Source: Mya arenaria | Taxonomy: Eukaryota; Mollusca; Bivalvia; Myida; Myidae | Direction: 5' to 3' | Length of the DNA stretch: 64,000 nt | Assembly: GCF_026914265.1 (NCBI RefSeq) | Contig: NC_069129.1 | Location: 16,794,945-16,858,944, forward strand | Shown here: positions 11,301 to 21,300 of the stretch, piece by piece | Position numbering within the stretch: position 1 is the stretch's first letter | Layout of the letters: every line of letters starts with the position of its first letter | Program-made: the position numbers and the translations under genes | The notes under the pieces: model-generated | Database searches by the model: none | What the model saw: only the letters and a program-made list of their open reading frames with translations | What the model was told of the DNA's origin: nothing

Positions 11301-11993
11301 CTGAAGCGTCTGTTTATATGGACTAGGCGCTCAATGTTTTCAATAAGAACTGGCTGCCGGCCAAAATGGATGGTTCAAATGGCAATTGGGCCGGTTCAAA
11401 TTTGGAAAACTAAATGAATTTTAAGTAGAATAAGTAAAAGCTGGTCGGTTACTTTACTTTTTGAGACGGTTCAACCGAAATTTATTGAGAACCCTGGGTG
11501 CTTATCAACTGAGCTACCCGGGCAGCTGTTTCCTTCTTATGTTTTTACTAAATTTGAATTGCAGTGAAAAACTGTACAGGGCCTTAAAATCTTTCTTCAG
11601 TCCAATGAATTGATAATTTGAAACGCCAAAATTATATAAATCACAATATAATGAGTACTACTTTGAAAGTAATTTGATTTGTAATCTATTTTCGCGACAC
11701 TTTGACAGGAAAGTTTTTTGTGAAAATATCAATAAATATAGCATAATAGTGTTATATTATACCTTTTTTAGCAATTATAGACAAACATATTCATTGAAAA
11801 TTAATTAAATGAAAAAAATGTTTTGATATCACTGTTGATTCAATTATTGTCTTTTTCCAAAGGATTGGTGCTTTGCACATTTATCTAACTCACCTAGTCG
11901 ATATATTGGCATTTCTATCTTGCATGGTATTTTTTCATTTGTTGCCAATATGTCATCAATGTTATAGTAATCGTCGAGGGCTTCAAGGGCCAT
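8096..11993 (-). CDS. GINS3: GINS complex subunit 3 (PSF3), four exons
   Basis: Component of the GINS heterotetramer, which joins MCM2-7 and CDC45 to form the replicative helicase in the nucleus. Joining 11993-11894, 10317-10185, 9244-9103 and 8332-8096 gives an uninterrupted 203-residue frame; human PSF3 has 216. All junctions are GT-AG and the phases agree (1, 2, 0). The N-terminus has the family's 'DDILAT' acidic segment, followed by 'KIEFPHWMA'. The centre has 'VVDLHKLGPYYFSFG', and the C-terminus has 'MDSSQNSYNEDTS', 'GLNDF' and a basic tail; all are PSF3 hallmarks in the right order. The start ATG has A at -3 and G at +4. Intron 2 holds a tRNA-derived SINE, intron 1 a MITE, and intron 3 a partial copy of exon 3. 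No break or missing region is seen. Confidence 0.96.
8776..9145. repeat. Tandem duplication (about 180 bp) that includes the 3' end of GINS3 exon 3
   Basis: The segment at about 8776-8962 matches about 8970-9142. Shared phrases include 'aataattttaagggtggg', 'ctattttgaat', 'ttgacaagcatttt' and 'ctctggcagg'. The right copy contains the real end of exon 3 and its GTGAGC donor. In the left copy the matching site reads CGTCAG, so the donor is destroyed and the exon piece is a fossil in intron 3. Confidence 0.8.
9103..9244 (-). CDS. GINS3: GINS3 exon 3
   Basis: Acceptor TTACTTTCAG|A and donor GTCAAG|GTGAGC. It codes for the most conserved PSF3 block ('VVDLHKLGPYYFSFG'). The 3' end of this exon is duplicated downstream, within intron 3. 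Confidence 0.95.
9345..9655 (+). mobile_element. tRNA-derived SINE-like element in GINS3 intron 2
   Basis: A tRNA-like head at about 9382-9455 has a match to the Pol III A box at 9390-9400 (TAGCTCAGTTG) and the B box at 9434-9444 (GGTTCGAGCCC). The D arm folds (GCTC...GAGC) and the anticodon stem pairs CTCGC with GCGAG. The residue before the apparent anticodon is C instead of the near-universal U, so it is probably not a working tRNA gene. A non-tRNA body follows. A direct repeat of about 45 bp around 'cctatacaggtg' lies on both sides (about 9345-9383 and 9610-9655), so the unit may be a tandem or composite insertion. Confidence 0.7.
10185..10317 (-). CDS. GINS3: GINS3 exon 2
   Basis: Acceptor CACTATAG|GT and donor TATAG|GTAATG. 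It enters in phase 1 and leaves in phase 2. The coded peptide contains 'GTKIEFPHWMARSL', which aligns with the PSF3 segment 'GSKLELPLWLAKGL'. Confidence 0.92.
10727..11039. mobile_element. GC-rich MITE with TTA target duplication, copy 1
   Basis: Element of 313 bp in GINS3 intron 1. It begins TGCACCAGTCAATTGTAACC and ends with the near-perfect complement GGTTACAAATGACTGGTGCA. It is flanked by TTA on both sides (10724-10726 and 11040-11042). The 3-bp TTA duplication fits PIF/Harbinger-type transposition. The inside is much richer in GC than the surrounding DNA. A second full copy lies at 25370-25708. Confidence 0.88.
11490..11526 (-). mobile_element. Truncated tRNA-derived SINE head
   Basis: On the minus strand this reads CTGCCCGGGTAGCTCAGTTG, which includes a match to the Pol III A box. 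No B box follows at the expected distance, so only a fragment is left, within GINS3 intron 1. Confidence 0.4.
11894..11993 (-). CDS. GINS3: GINS3 exon 1
   Basis: Codes for residues 1-33 plus one base of the next codon. The donor reads CTAG|GTGAGT. It carries the 'NIDDILATNEK' start of the PSF3 N-terminal domain. Confidence 0.92.
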
Positions 11994-11999
11994 ATTTGT

Positions 12000-13180
12000 G
12001 TGGGGCGTAGCGCTTTTGTTTACAATCTAACTATTTGCAGCGACCGCCAATCGAAATCGAGGCTTGATCTAGTAGGGATAGGTTTCTAATAAATATTCGG
12101 AAAAAAGAAACGCCCCATTCGTTAATGAAGACATCAAAGTTTGTATCAGTTTAATGTCATATTATTTTTATAATTATTATTTGCAGAAACACTTGAAATT
12201 GGAATGTCTTAAGGGATAATAAAAATCATCTATAACAGCTGCTCCCTAAAAATGGAAATTCCACCGGAAGCTGCACGTGGTTGAAGTAAACAAAGTATTG
12301 AGAGGTAAACATGTTTTACATTCTGGTAGTAACTGACAATAAACAATCAGTCTAGATACAAAGGCATGTCAAGGAAATAGATATATATGATTTAGTTGCT
12401 TAATAATGCATGTTGTCGTTGCCATCAACATTAAATTATCATCTGATTAATTATAAATCACAGTATTTTATACATGTACACATTTGTAAAGCACGGTACA
12501 AAACTATGTGAACTTTTATTGGACATGATTACAAAAATATTAGCAAATTATTACGTACTTTTTATAAGCATTAATATTCGATCGATGCTAACTACACCAG
12601 CAGCAACGATTTATTTCTTTTATTTTTATGAAGTAAACAATCGAAATGAAAGGTAACTCATGAGCCATCTTTTTAAAAACTGGTGTGTACTGACCTCCCT
12701 TATACTTTAACATGTATACTATTATGATAGGTCATACGTCTAGCCTTGAGTGCAGTCTTTTTGTTATTTTTGTTGTTTATTTTGGCTTAATAATATTCTA
12801 CGAAGTTGTTTCATTGTACATTTTTTTTCATATTATCACAGATACTGTGTACATAATATGATTTGTTTAAAATTTGAAACGTGGTTTTATAATTATATCC
12901 AGCAATGATTGACAAAAAAAAGAAAAGTAGTTATAAGAAAATGACTGAACCTTTACTTTTTATAAACGTATAATAACCATTTTATTACATTTTTTTTCGT
13001 CGTCGACATCATGAAAACACGTCTATGTAATATTAAACATTCTTGACAAGACTCTGTGGCCAAGGTTGACCTACACACGAGGCTTGTCCTGATATCGCCG
13101 GCCAGTTGTTGAGCCAGCAAACTCTAACAATGGGTATTGAGGTGGAATGTAAGTTTATTTATATTCGCACTTGGGCTTTG
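12000..13180. other. GINS3 upstream region, no further gene seen
   Basis: This holds the presumed GINS3 promoter, just upstream of 11993 on the minus strand. No TATA box at a convincing position and no divergent coding exon were found. The sequence is AT-rich with short frames only. Confidence 0.5.
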
Positions 13181-13189
13181 CCTATTCGG

Positions 13190-13440
13190 CGAGTGCTCCG
13201 TTAAGATTGTTAGTCATTTTAGGTTTTAGGAGCATAGTGCAGAGACAGAATGTAACCCTGGTTAGAGCTACCCTGGTTCTATAACGTGCACCAGTGTATA
13301 GCACTGTCACACGGGACCCCCATTTATCGTCACTCCCGGAAGATGATTAGTATTTTTTTAGTGGTGCGACGGGGAATCGAACCTGCGACCCCTGGATTGA
13401 TATTAAAGTGTGTTACCACTAGAGCACGGATCCGCCGGGT
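13190..13440 (-). mobile_element. tRNA-derived SINE, minus orientation
   Basis: On the minus strand a tRNA-like head runs from about 13435 to 13362, with a B box GGTTCGATTCC at 13383-13373. Downstream is a body with 'GGGTCCCGTGTGACAGTG' and 'TGGTGCACGTTATAGAACCAG'. Bodies of this sort recur in invertebrate SINEs; I infer the class but cannot name the family. Confidence 0.65.
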
Positions 13441-13679
13441 ATTGATTGTCAGGCGCCCGGTATATAGGATAGGAAACTCGAGTAACACAATCTCGAAAGT
13501 AGAGTGATTCATTAACTGAACTTGTTCACAATACAGTTTATGGAAGGTTCTTTCCAAAATTATTGTCAGAAGTAAGCATAAGACATTTACACAGGTTAAC
13601 CTCACAGACTACTAAGCCGATTTCAAACTTTCCTGAAGAAGTTCCGTCAGGAAACATTACCGATGACAGGTTCTATAAT

Positions 13680-13875
13680 ATGCTTATGCCATTATCTCAT
13701 GTCACAATGAATTATAGTTTGTTAAACATGCATTTTTGAAAAAAAAACCCAGATGCCCTTTAAAAATAAACACTTACCGAATAGGATTTCCAGAAATTCT
13801 CAATATAGATAATATTATGACATTATATCATGTCACCATGAATTATGATTTCTTTAAGATGCGTTGTTTAATAAT
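13680..13875. repeat. Tandem duplication of about 133 bp
   Basis: 'cattatctcatgtcacaatg' near 13690 recurs as 'cattatatcatgtcaccatg' near 13822, each followed by 'aattat' and a T-rich run. The copies are diverged. Confidence 0.5.
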
Positions 13876-14079
13876 AGATGACGTTTAAAAAGTGATTTCC
13901 TTCCTTACTCAACTCGGCGTGAACACCTTGGAACAGCTCTTGAATTCTACTTATCGTTTCAGTATTCTGCAGTGTTTTATACATTGTATTAAATGATAAT
14001 TCTCTCAGCAGTTTGATTCTTTTAATTTTCTATCATTTCGCAATGCATGCGAACAAAGAATGGAAATAATTATCTGTCG

Positions 14080-14570
14080 GGCTGTCTGTCTGTCTGTCTG
14101 TCGGTCGGTCGGTCGGTCGGTCGGGCTGTCTGTCGGTCGATGGACAAGGTGTCCGCACAATAACTCGAGAAGGCTTTGACCTGAGACATTGTTGATAGTA
14201 TAGAGACCAGGATTCTCGGCACCCCAGTGTATTCATAGCCTATATCGTATATGGGTTATAAAAACACTGGGGTGCCAAGGGTGAGAGACCAGTAGAATAT
14301 TTCCTAAAGATTTTGGGTTAGTAGGTCAAAGCTCCAGGTCACGGCTAACAGTTTTTTTGAAACTTTCACCCGCACTCTTCCGTGAGAACGCTTTGACTTG
14401 GGACAATGGCACTTTAATGGGAGGGTGTACTTTACGAGTAGTTGACCCCTATCGTTTTTGTAGTCACTAGATCAAAGTTCAAGGTCACAAAAGTATACTT
14501 TGTCCACACTTTTATCATGTTGTTACAGTTTGGGTGGTAAGTAGGTCAAAGGTCAACGTCCAGTAGAGGG
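14080..14570. repeat. CTGT/CGGT microsatellite joined to an interspersed element
   Basis: (CTGT)n changes to (CGGT)n at 14085-14135. It runs into a body with 'tgtccgcacaataactcgag', 'ggtcaaagctccaggtcac' and 'aggtcaaaggtcaacgtcc'. Related bodies at 15230-15290, 42860-43030 and 52975-53285 show that this is a dispersed family. Confidence 0.6.
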
Positions 14571-14919
14571 ACTCAGAAAACAATAATTGTTTTGGTTATT
14601 GCTTTATACTTTTGCAAGCCCTGCTCTTTATCACTCCGTTATTAATCAATTTAAATGCTCACAATTGTTTTAATGTGTTCATTACTCTGGTTTTACCGAA
14701 CCAAAGGTCAACAACACGACGGAAATGTAAAACTTCATTCCGAACATACACTGGGTATAGGTAGACATTGGGCCATGAACTTCGCTGCTTTGTTGTACTT
14801 GACTAGTATATGTCCTTATTTGTTTTTATATTCATTAGTGACAGACAGTGGTGTTCTGAGACTCTGTCCAAGTAATTTCAGTAGGTTAAGTACGATATGA
14901 ATAAGACCATGACACTTAA

Positions 14920-15150
14920 AGATGCACTCTAACTCCCCGAAAAGATTAACCACAATTAATACTATTATTTCAATATTCCAAAAAGGATGAATAAATGTCG
15001 AAAACAAGGGTTCTTATGAAGGATACTGCGTTTAATTTGAACGAAAGGTGTAGAAAACTCGGTATTTCTACCTTATGAGACGATAATAGATCACAGTTAA
15101 TCTCTTAGCATTCACCAATCATTTAATTTTTTTGTGTTTTCAAGGTAACG
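14920..15150. mobile_element. TTAA-flanked MITE, family A, copy 2 (right end lost)
   Basis: Starts AGATGCACTC right after TTAA (14916-14919) and follows the family as far as 'tttgtgttttc'. The other terminus is missing. Confidence 0.7.
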
Positions 15151-15329
15151 GCCAAATGTTTTTTAAACGTTTTGCCCAGGGACCATGCAACTTCTGCGGT
15201 AGGTTGTACTTGAACAAGATCTTAACACTATTATTTTTTATAGTCAATAGGTCAAAGGTCAAGGTCAAGTTACTGGTATGTTGCACTTGACCAGTAAATG
15301 ATGATCATAAAAAAGTTTGTTTTTAATTA

Positions 15330-15494
15330 CAGTCGAACCCCATTGGCTCGAACTCGCTTGGCTCGATTTCCTGGTTGGCTCGACCTTGACCGATTTCATT
15401 CTACTGAATGTAAGCATTCCCGCTTGGCTCGAATAACCCGATGCTCGAGGTATTTTCCTCGGTACTAGGGATTCGAGCCAATGAAGTTCGAATG
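15330..15494. mobile_element. MITE with TA target, CAGTCGAACCCC termini, copy 1
   Basis: Element of 165 bp between two TA dinucleotides. Its termini are CAGTCGAACCCCATTGGCTC and the near complement of 'GAGCCAATGAAGTTCGAATG'. A TA target and a CAGT-GAACC start fit Tc1/mariner elements of the pogo/Tigger type. A related copy lies at 30366-30473. There is no transposase frame. Confidence 0.75.
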
Positions 15495-15499
15495 TAGTT

Positions 15500-16320
15500 T
15501 AATTTAGTTTAGTTTAATTAATTTCGGAAGTCAGTGATCATTATACACCAAAACAAAACGTACTGGAATTTTGAACTATTTATTGAAATAATATTCCATT
15601 GAATAATAATGTCACCAAATGTTTATCTAAAACATTTGCGATGTAATGAAAACAATAATAAACTTTAAAAGTTCATATAAATGTAGACATTTCACAAAAC
15701 TGTATACATCGTATACCCGATCGCGACTATATAAACACATTAGTACAACTATTCTATAGATTTAAATATGATATCTACGTATGAACCATTTACAATGAGC
15801 ATTAGTGATGGAGAGAACCGTTCAGAACATTTTGTTAAGCCAATCTTCACCTTGATAATAAGGTATATGCAAATTAAAGGGTTTGCTGAAAAAATAAGTG
15901 CAATTGATATATAAAACTAAAATAAATTTTTAATTGGAAAAAAAATCCCTGTTCATCAAGGTTTTTTAAATGTTTTGACAAGATTTATTCACCCGAAGTG
16001 GCTCACAAAACACAAGGACTGTACTATTTGTTGGTAATAACATGTTTACCTTAAGAAATAATTGAAACTTGTACAGAGATGAACCTGGTTTCGTCTGCGC
16101 ATGAATAGGCAGCTTAAACAGTGTATGAAATTGAAAATTTATTACATTGTTAGTTGCTGTTTCTATATCCAGCAACTAATAACTCAGCACTCGCGCGTTT
16201 CTAAATGAATCTGTTTCTTTTCGCAATTTAATGATTTGCATTTGGCAAATATTTAGGTGCGTAATTGCGCCTGTTTTAAACAGACATAATGTTTATCACA
16301 ACAACATAAAAATCCACTTA
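15500..16320. other. 3' flank of the beta-lactamase-like gene
   Basis: Minus-strand AATAAA signals lie near 16136-16141 and 15979-15984, roughly 190 and 345 bp beyond the stop codon; either could end the transcript. Nothing else is recognised here. Confidence 0.4.
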
Positions 16321-16324
16321 AGCT

Positions 16325-18378
16325 TTAAAGAAAACGCTTTGATTCCGTAGGTTTCTCTAGGTAGATGGCAAACTTGGGACCAGTGCTCTTCTTTGAGGTG
16401 CTGTACCCTACAATAACCGAGGGTAGATATCCCTCCTTCTGTTTCTCGGTCACTGTGTCCAAAATTTGTTCTGGCGTCTGACCAAGGCTGAACAGCCACG
16501 TCGTTTTTCGGGACTTTTTAAACAGTGCTGAAAACTTCGGCCTACCTCGATGATTTGAGGCGTCTAGGTATATTAACCTGCTTTGCTGCTTCGCGTATTT
16601 CTGGACAGCCCGCTCTAATCTAGCTTCGTTAAGGTCCATTTCCGATGAATATATTTCTTTTTGATCTTTTTCATTGCCCGAATCGGCCTCTAGAATGAAC
16701 GTGAGCAGAGCATCGTCGCGATTGTACTCCAGTGATTGTACGAGCGGTTTAAATCCCTTTTCTTCGTACAGGCTTAGGAGCGTCTTGTACGGTCGGTCAA
16801 AATGTTGAATCCCGTACAAAATGTGACTGTCATTTCTAAACGCGCCCTTATGGAAGACGCCGATGAAAACAAACGAGTCGCGGTGAGAGAAGCTCTTGTA
16901 GTTCTGAATGAAGGTGATATTGTAACCCTCCTCTTCCAACTCCAATTTCCGCTCCACGAGTTTCCTCAGCGGAAGTCCAGCCAGAGCCACACACTCACGG
17001 CTCGCCTTGGGGTCCTGCTCTGCGATCACTGTGATGAATGTACCATCGTCATGCGTGTAGGCATTCACCCAGACGACATTAAACTCGACCCGTTTCAATG
17101 CAATCAGGAACTGGTTTGCCCTGTGCTCTTCTATTTTCAGCTTAATGACCTTCGTCGAGGACCCCATGCTAAGAAGGCGGTCATACAGATCATCTACGAA
17201 CGAGTTGATCGTAGGCCAGTGTGTCTCTGACTCGATCATGACCCGAGAGAGCTGCTTCAGGGGCGCGTCTATGGACGGCTTCCCTTCAAACAAGAGCGTC
17301 CAGGCTACCGGGTCGTTCTCATCTCCCGTGTATTCACGTTTGAGGTGGAAGCGCTGGAGGTTTTTGTGGAGAAAGACCACATCCGGCGCATGCGTCTCGT
17401 CGTTCACCCACACCGCGCCGTTCTCGTGCACCATGAAGCCCGCGCCGAACCACGATGTGGCGTCAGGTGCATATTTCGGCTTCTGTAGCATGAGATCGAT
17501 GGTAGTGGCATTTAGAAGCATGTAGTCTGCGGTGCCGTCAATGCATTGCGCGAGACGCATGACGTCATAGGCGTTTGTGAACCAACCGAGACCAGAATCT
17601 ACAAGATGGGGCTGAATGTATGCGTAGTATTCGCCAATGACTTGATGTTTTTCGCGTAACTGTGCGTTGATTTCCCTTGTCTTTTTGCCTTTGAACGGCA
17701 GGTTTCCCTCCGTCTGATGGGGTCCAAGCCGCGTGTGCCACATACCACAATTTACAAGAACGTCTTCCTTAACGGCGACGGCGTACGTTTCATTTGTAAC
17801 TTGTTCAATCACTCTTCCAAGAAGCAAATATCCATAATTTGACACAGAAGATTTCGTCCCAGGGGTAAAGTCCAGATCTTGTGTAAGCATAAACTTTATG
17901 ATGTCTTCTTGACTCAGTGCTTTTTTCAGCTTTAATTCTTTAGAAATGTTCACAATGTGCTGGTTCCCGTCTACTAAGAACTCATTGAAAACGGGGTCGG
18001 CGATTTTCGAAATGTCCGCGTCCCACCCACCGGAGTGACGCAACAGATCGTCCACCGTAATGTCAAAGATTCTGTTATCTTTCACAACATTTTTTTCTAC
18101 CAAATGTGACAGGGCGCCATCAGCCCCGAACACTTTGTCACTAGGGTACATTTTCCCCTCCTGAATCAGTTTCAACGCTGTCAGGGCGGTGAGGATCTTG
18201 GAAATGCCGGACGCCGGAAGTACGGTGGTCGCCTCCATCATGTGGTCCGTCAGCGTGGTGCCGTACCCTTCCACGTAAGCAAGCCGGTTCCCGACCAGAA
18301 CGCCCGTGGCCCCGCCCTTGTAGCCATTTTCGTCCATGAGGCTGCGGAATGCGACGCCATACTTGGTACCCCGCGCTT
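16325..18378 (-). CDS. Beta-lactamase-like gene, main exon
   Basis: An open frame runs from the acceptor CTACTTTCAG|AA to a TAA stop. Two bases complete a codon begun in the previous exon, and the frame then reads 'ARGTKYGVAFRSLMDENGYK'. Reading starts well before the first internal ATG at 18337, because the residues before that ATG are typical of the domain's first strand. GC content is higher than in the neighbourhood, as expected of coding sequence. Confidence 0.92.
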
Positions 18379-21300
18379 CTGAAAGTAGAAAATCGAATCA
18401 ATAGTTTGATACATTGTTATGACGTATGTTTAAATATGTCTACTGGCAAACAGATTAAATTCATCAGGTGTTGTACCCACTAGCGGATCTAGGGGGGCGC
18501 ACCCCCCCCCCCCTAAATCGTCCAAGTTTATTTTTTATTTCAATATAGGATAAAAACACTAGAAAGTGTTAAAATTTCCTTGGGTGAGTACCCCAAACAC
18601 CCCTGCCAACACTTGAAACCAAATAAATTTCGGTTCTGAGGGAGGGGCGCAAGTCAAAAGGTTACGCCCGCGAAGTTACGCCTTCTCCAACGTCGAATCC
18701 TAGATCCGCCCCTGGTACCCCTCAATACACTTGATTGAAGGACATTACTAATGCATGCGTTGTTCATCGACCTTATCACACATGAAACATGACAGATTAG
18801 TAAGAACATTACATGAAACGAATAGTCAAAATCGTGTCCGTATTTCTCCCCTTAATGGTATTATAATTTTGTCAAGATCTTGGATTCTTCTATCAAAAAC
18901 TATGTAGCGTTTTGACATTATATCGAGTTCATGCTGAGGTATAATAAATTCAATATTGTTCTATTACATATTTTGATTATTTAATAAGCAGTCTTTTGTC
19001 ACAATTTATTGTCATCCATCAAACTTAATGTCATATTTCAAACTTGAAACATGTACAGTATTTTATGTATTAGATTATTAATTGTTTAGCGACATGAAAC
19101 CGGTGATGATGTTCACTTATTTCATGTACGAAATTCATTTGATGTTACGGCGTATGGCTTTGAGTTTCTCAACTTTATTTGCATGTTTGCTGAAATCAGA
19201 AAATACAACAGCTTTTCAAGCAGGGGGTTGGAACATTGGCATTAATTGCATACACAGTTCTTTGTTACACTCAATATCTATCCGTCTTTTCATCTCAAAA
19301 TGTTTGAATTGCTTTTGGCAAATGAACCTAAAAGCGTATTTACATTTCTTACATTAAACTTTCATAATATTTTCAACTTAATGTGAAGTCACTGAAAAGC
19401 CGCAGTGTAATGAGTTTCAAATGTCAGGGTACTCTTGGTGTTTGTACAATCTTATATTTCAGTTTGTCGGGCCATCTTTGAATCTCGGTATCGTAATAGT
19501 GTTTTTGTTCCGTTCTCCCATGGCTTATTTACCTATCATTTATCATATAGATTACACAACCTGACTGCCGAAGAATAAAAGGCCCCATTGTCGGGTGTTC
19601 ACCTACCTGGGTAGAGTTACGGGTAGCCTGGTACTTTCAACGCTACCCGGCTACGCTATACGGGGAAAAAAAGTGTGCTATCAAGATTTAAGTTTTGAAT
19701 TTTTAATTAATGTTTGGTTTGATAGCAGAGACAGCTTCTTCAGAAAAAGGTATACTTTGGCGACAACACATAGTTATTTGCCAGATTAAGTAACATGAAA
19801 TGCATATAGTTTTTTGTGTGCAGTTTTTTGTGCGATAAGTTACAGCCAAGGACTGGTTTAATTTTGAATAGCAAGCCCAGTTAAAGCCGCGAGTGCTGTG
19901 GTTAGCAAAATGGATCTATTGAAGGCACAGGCTCACACTAGCGGATCCAGAGGGAGGGGGCGCAATGTTGAGGGTGGGACGGAAGTCATTAGGGAACGCC
20001 CCCAAACGTCGAAACCTCGATCAGCCCCTGGATCACACATAAATACTCATCACTATCAGACAGCAACTTACATTGGCTTTATATCGACAATATATCGGGG
20101 GGGGGGGGGGGTACTGTCAGAAGGTAGCATAACTTATATATTAGTTGTATCATCTACCACTATACACACGTTTCCAGTTATTGCAGTCTAATACCTTATA
20201 CGACCAATGACCCCATGATAATGCCTTCAATAGTTTTGAATCAAAGCTCATGTCATTTTGACTTCCGAAAAGACTCTTAGGCGATGCTCTTAACAGCCCT
20301 TGAGTAGCCTGTCCACACGATTGACACATTTCAAGATGGGGACCCTGGGGTGTGACTAGAGTTGTACGGGACTATTACGCAGGATTACTTCGGGCTTAAA
20401 GCATTTAAAACACACTTGTCTCATATATCATTTTCACTTTAATGATTTTTGTACATTCCATCGCACAATCTCATTATATGGTTTTTAAGGAGGAAGATGT
20501 AGTTTTGAATAAACGATGTTCACCGAAGCGTCGTTTATTATACGAGATATTGTCAGCTTTTGTAGCTCACCTTTCTATGAATTGCTCCGTCGCTACGAGT
20601 TTAGAGTGAAATTTAACACTGTTTGTAAGAGCCCCTGTCGAGAGGCAAAATATTTTTACACACCTGATGGGGTCCTTAGCGGATAGGTTACATAATATAG
20701 ACACAAATTGTAGATGGTACAGAAATTGACCCATTTGATTGTTCTGGTGTGAACGTTTATGTCGAAACATTGGTTCACATCTATTCAAAATTTTTAAAGG
20801 TTGAAAGATGTGATCCATTAAAATACAACACTATCTTATTTCATGAGTTTTTCTTTTTTTGTCTATCACTCAAACAATTAATCACTTTAGGTACACTCAA
20901 TTATATTTGGCGTGGGATGGGGTGGGGGGCTTGGAATGGGGGGGGGGGGGTACAGGTTTTAAAATCATTTTTTCTTGAAAGTTATTTATGTCACAGATGT
21001 CTTTTCACATGAAGTAGAATCCAATTTTAATTCATAGTACTGGTATTTTGACCCCCGTCATTGAAGCATTGATGACGCGCTGCAAGTTTATTTAGTCAAA
21101 TTCTTATCAATGTGATATGTTTAACCTGCTTTTTTAGAAAATCGATCTTCTTTCAAATCAAAATTTACATTCATGAATTCAGTTTGTTTAGTAATTATTT
21201 GCGGATTTACTCCGTCGGGTAGTCCTTTATGCTTGCCATGTTAATGTCTAGCGATATCTTCTACAAGGGTTGAACACCCCAATGAAATGATAAAGGTATT

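Noticed and set aside
16802..17525. Plus-strand frames opposite the beta-lactamase-like exon
   Set aside because: Antisense shadows of a longer, domain-bearing minus-strand frame.
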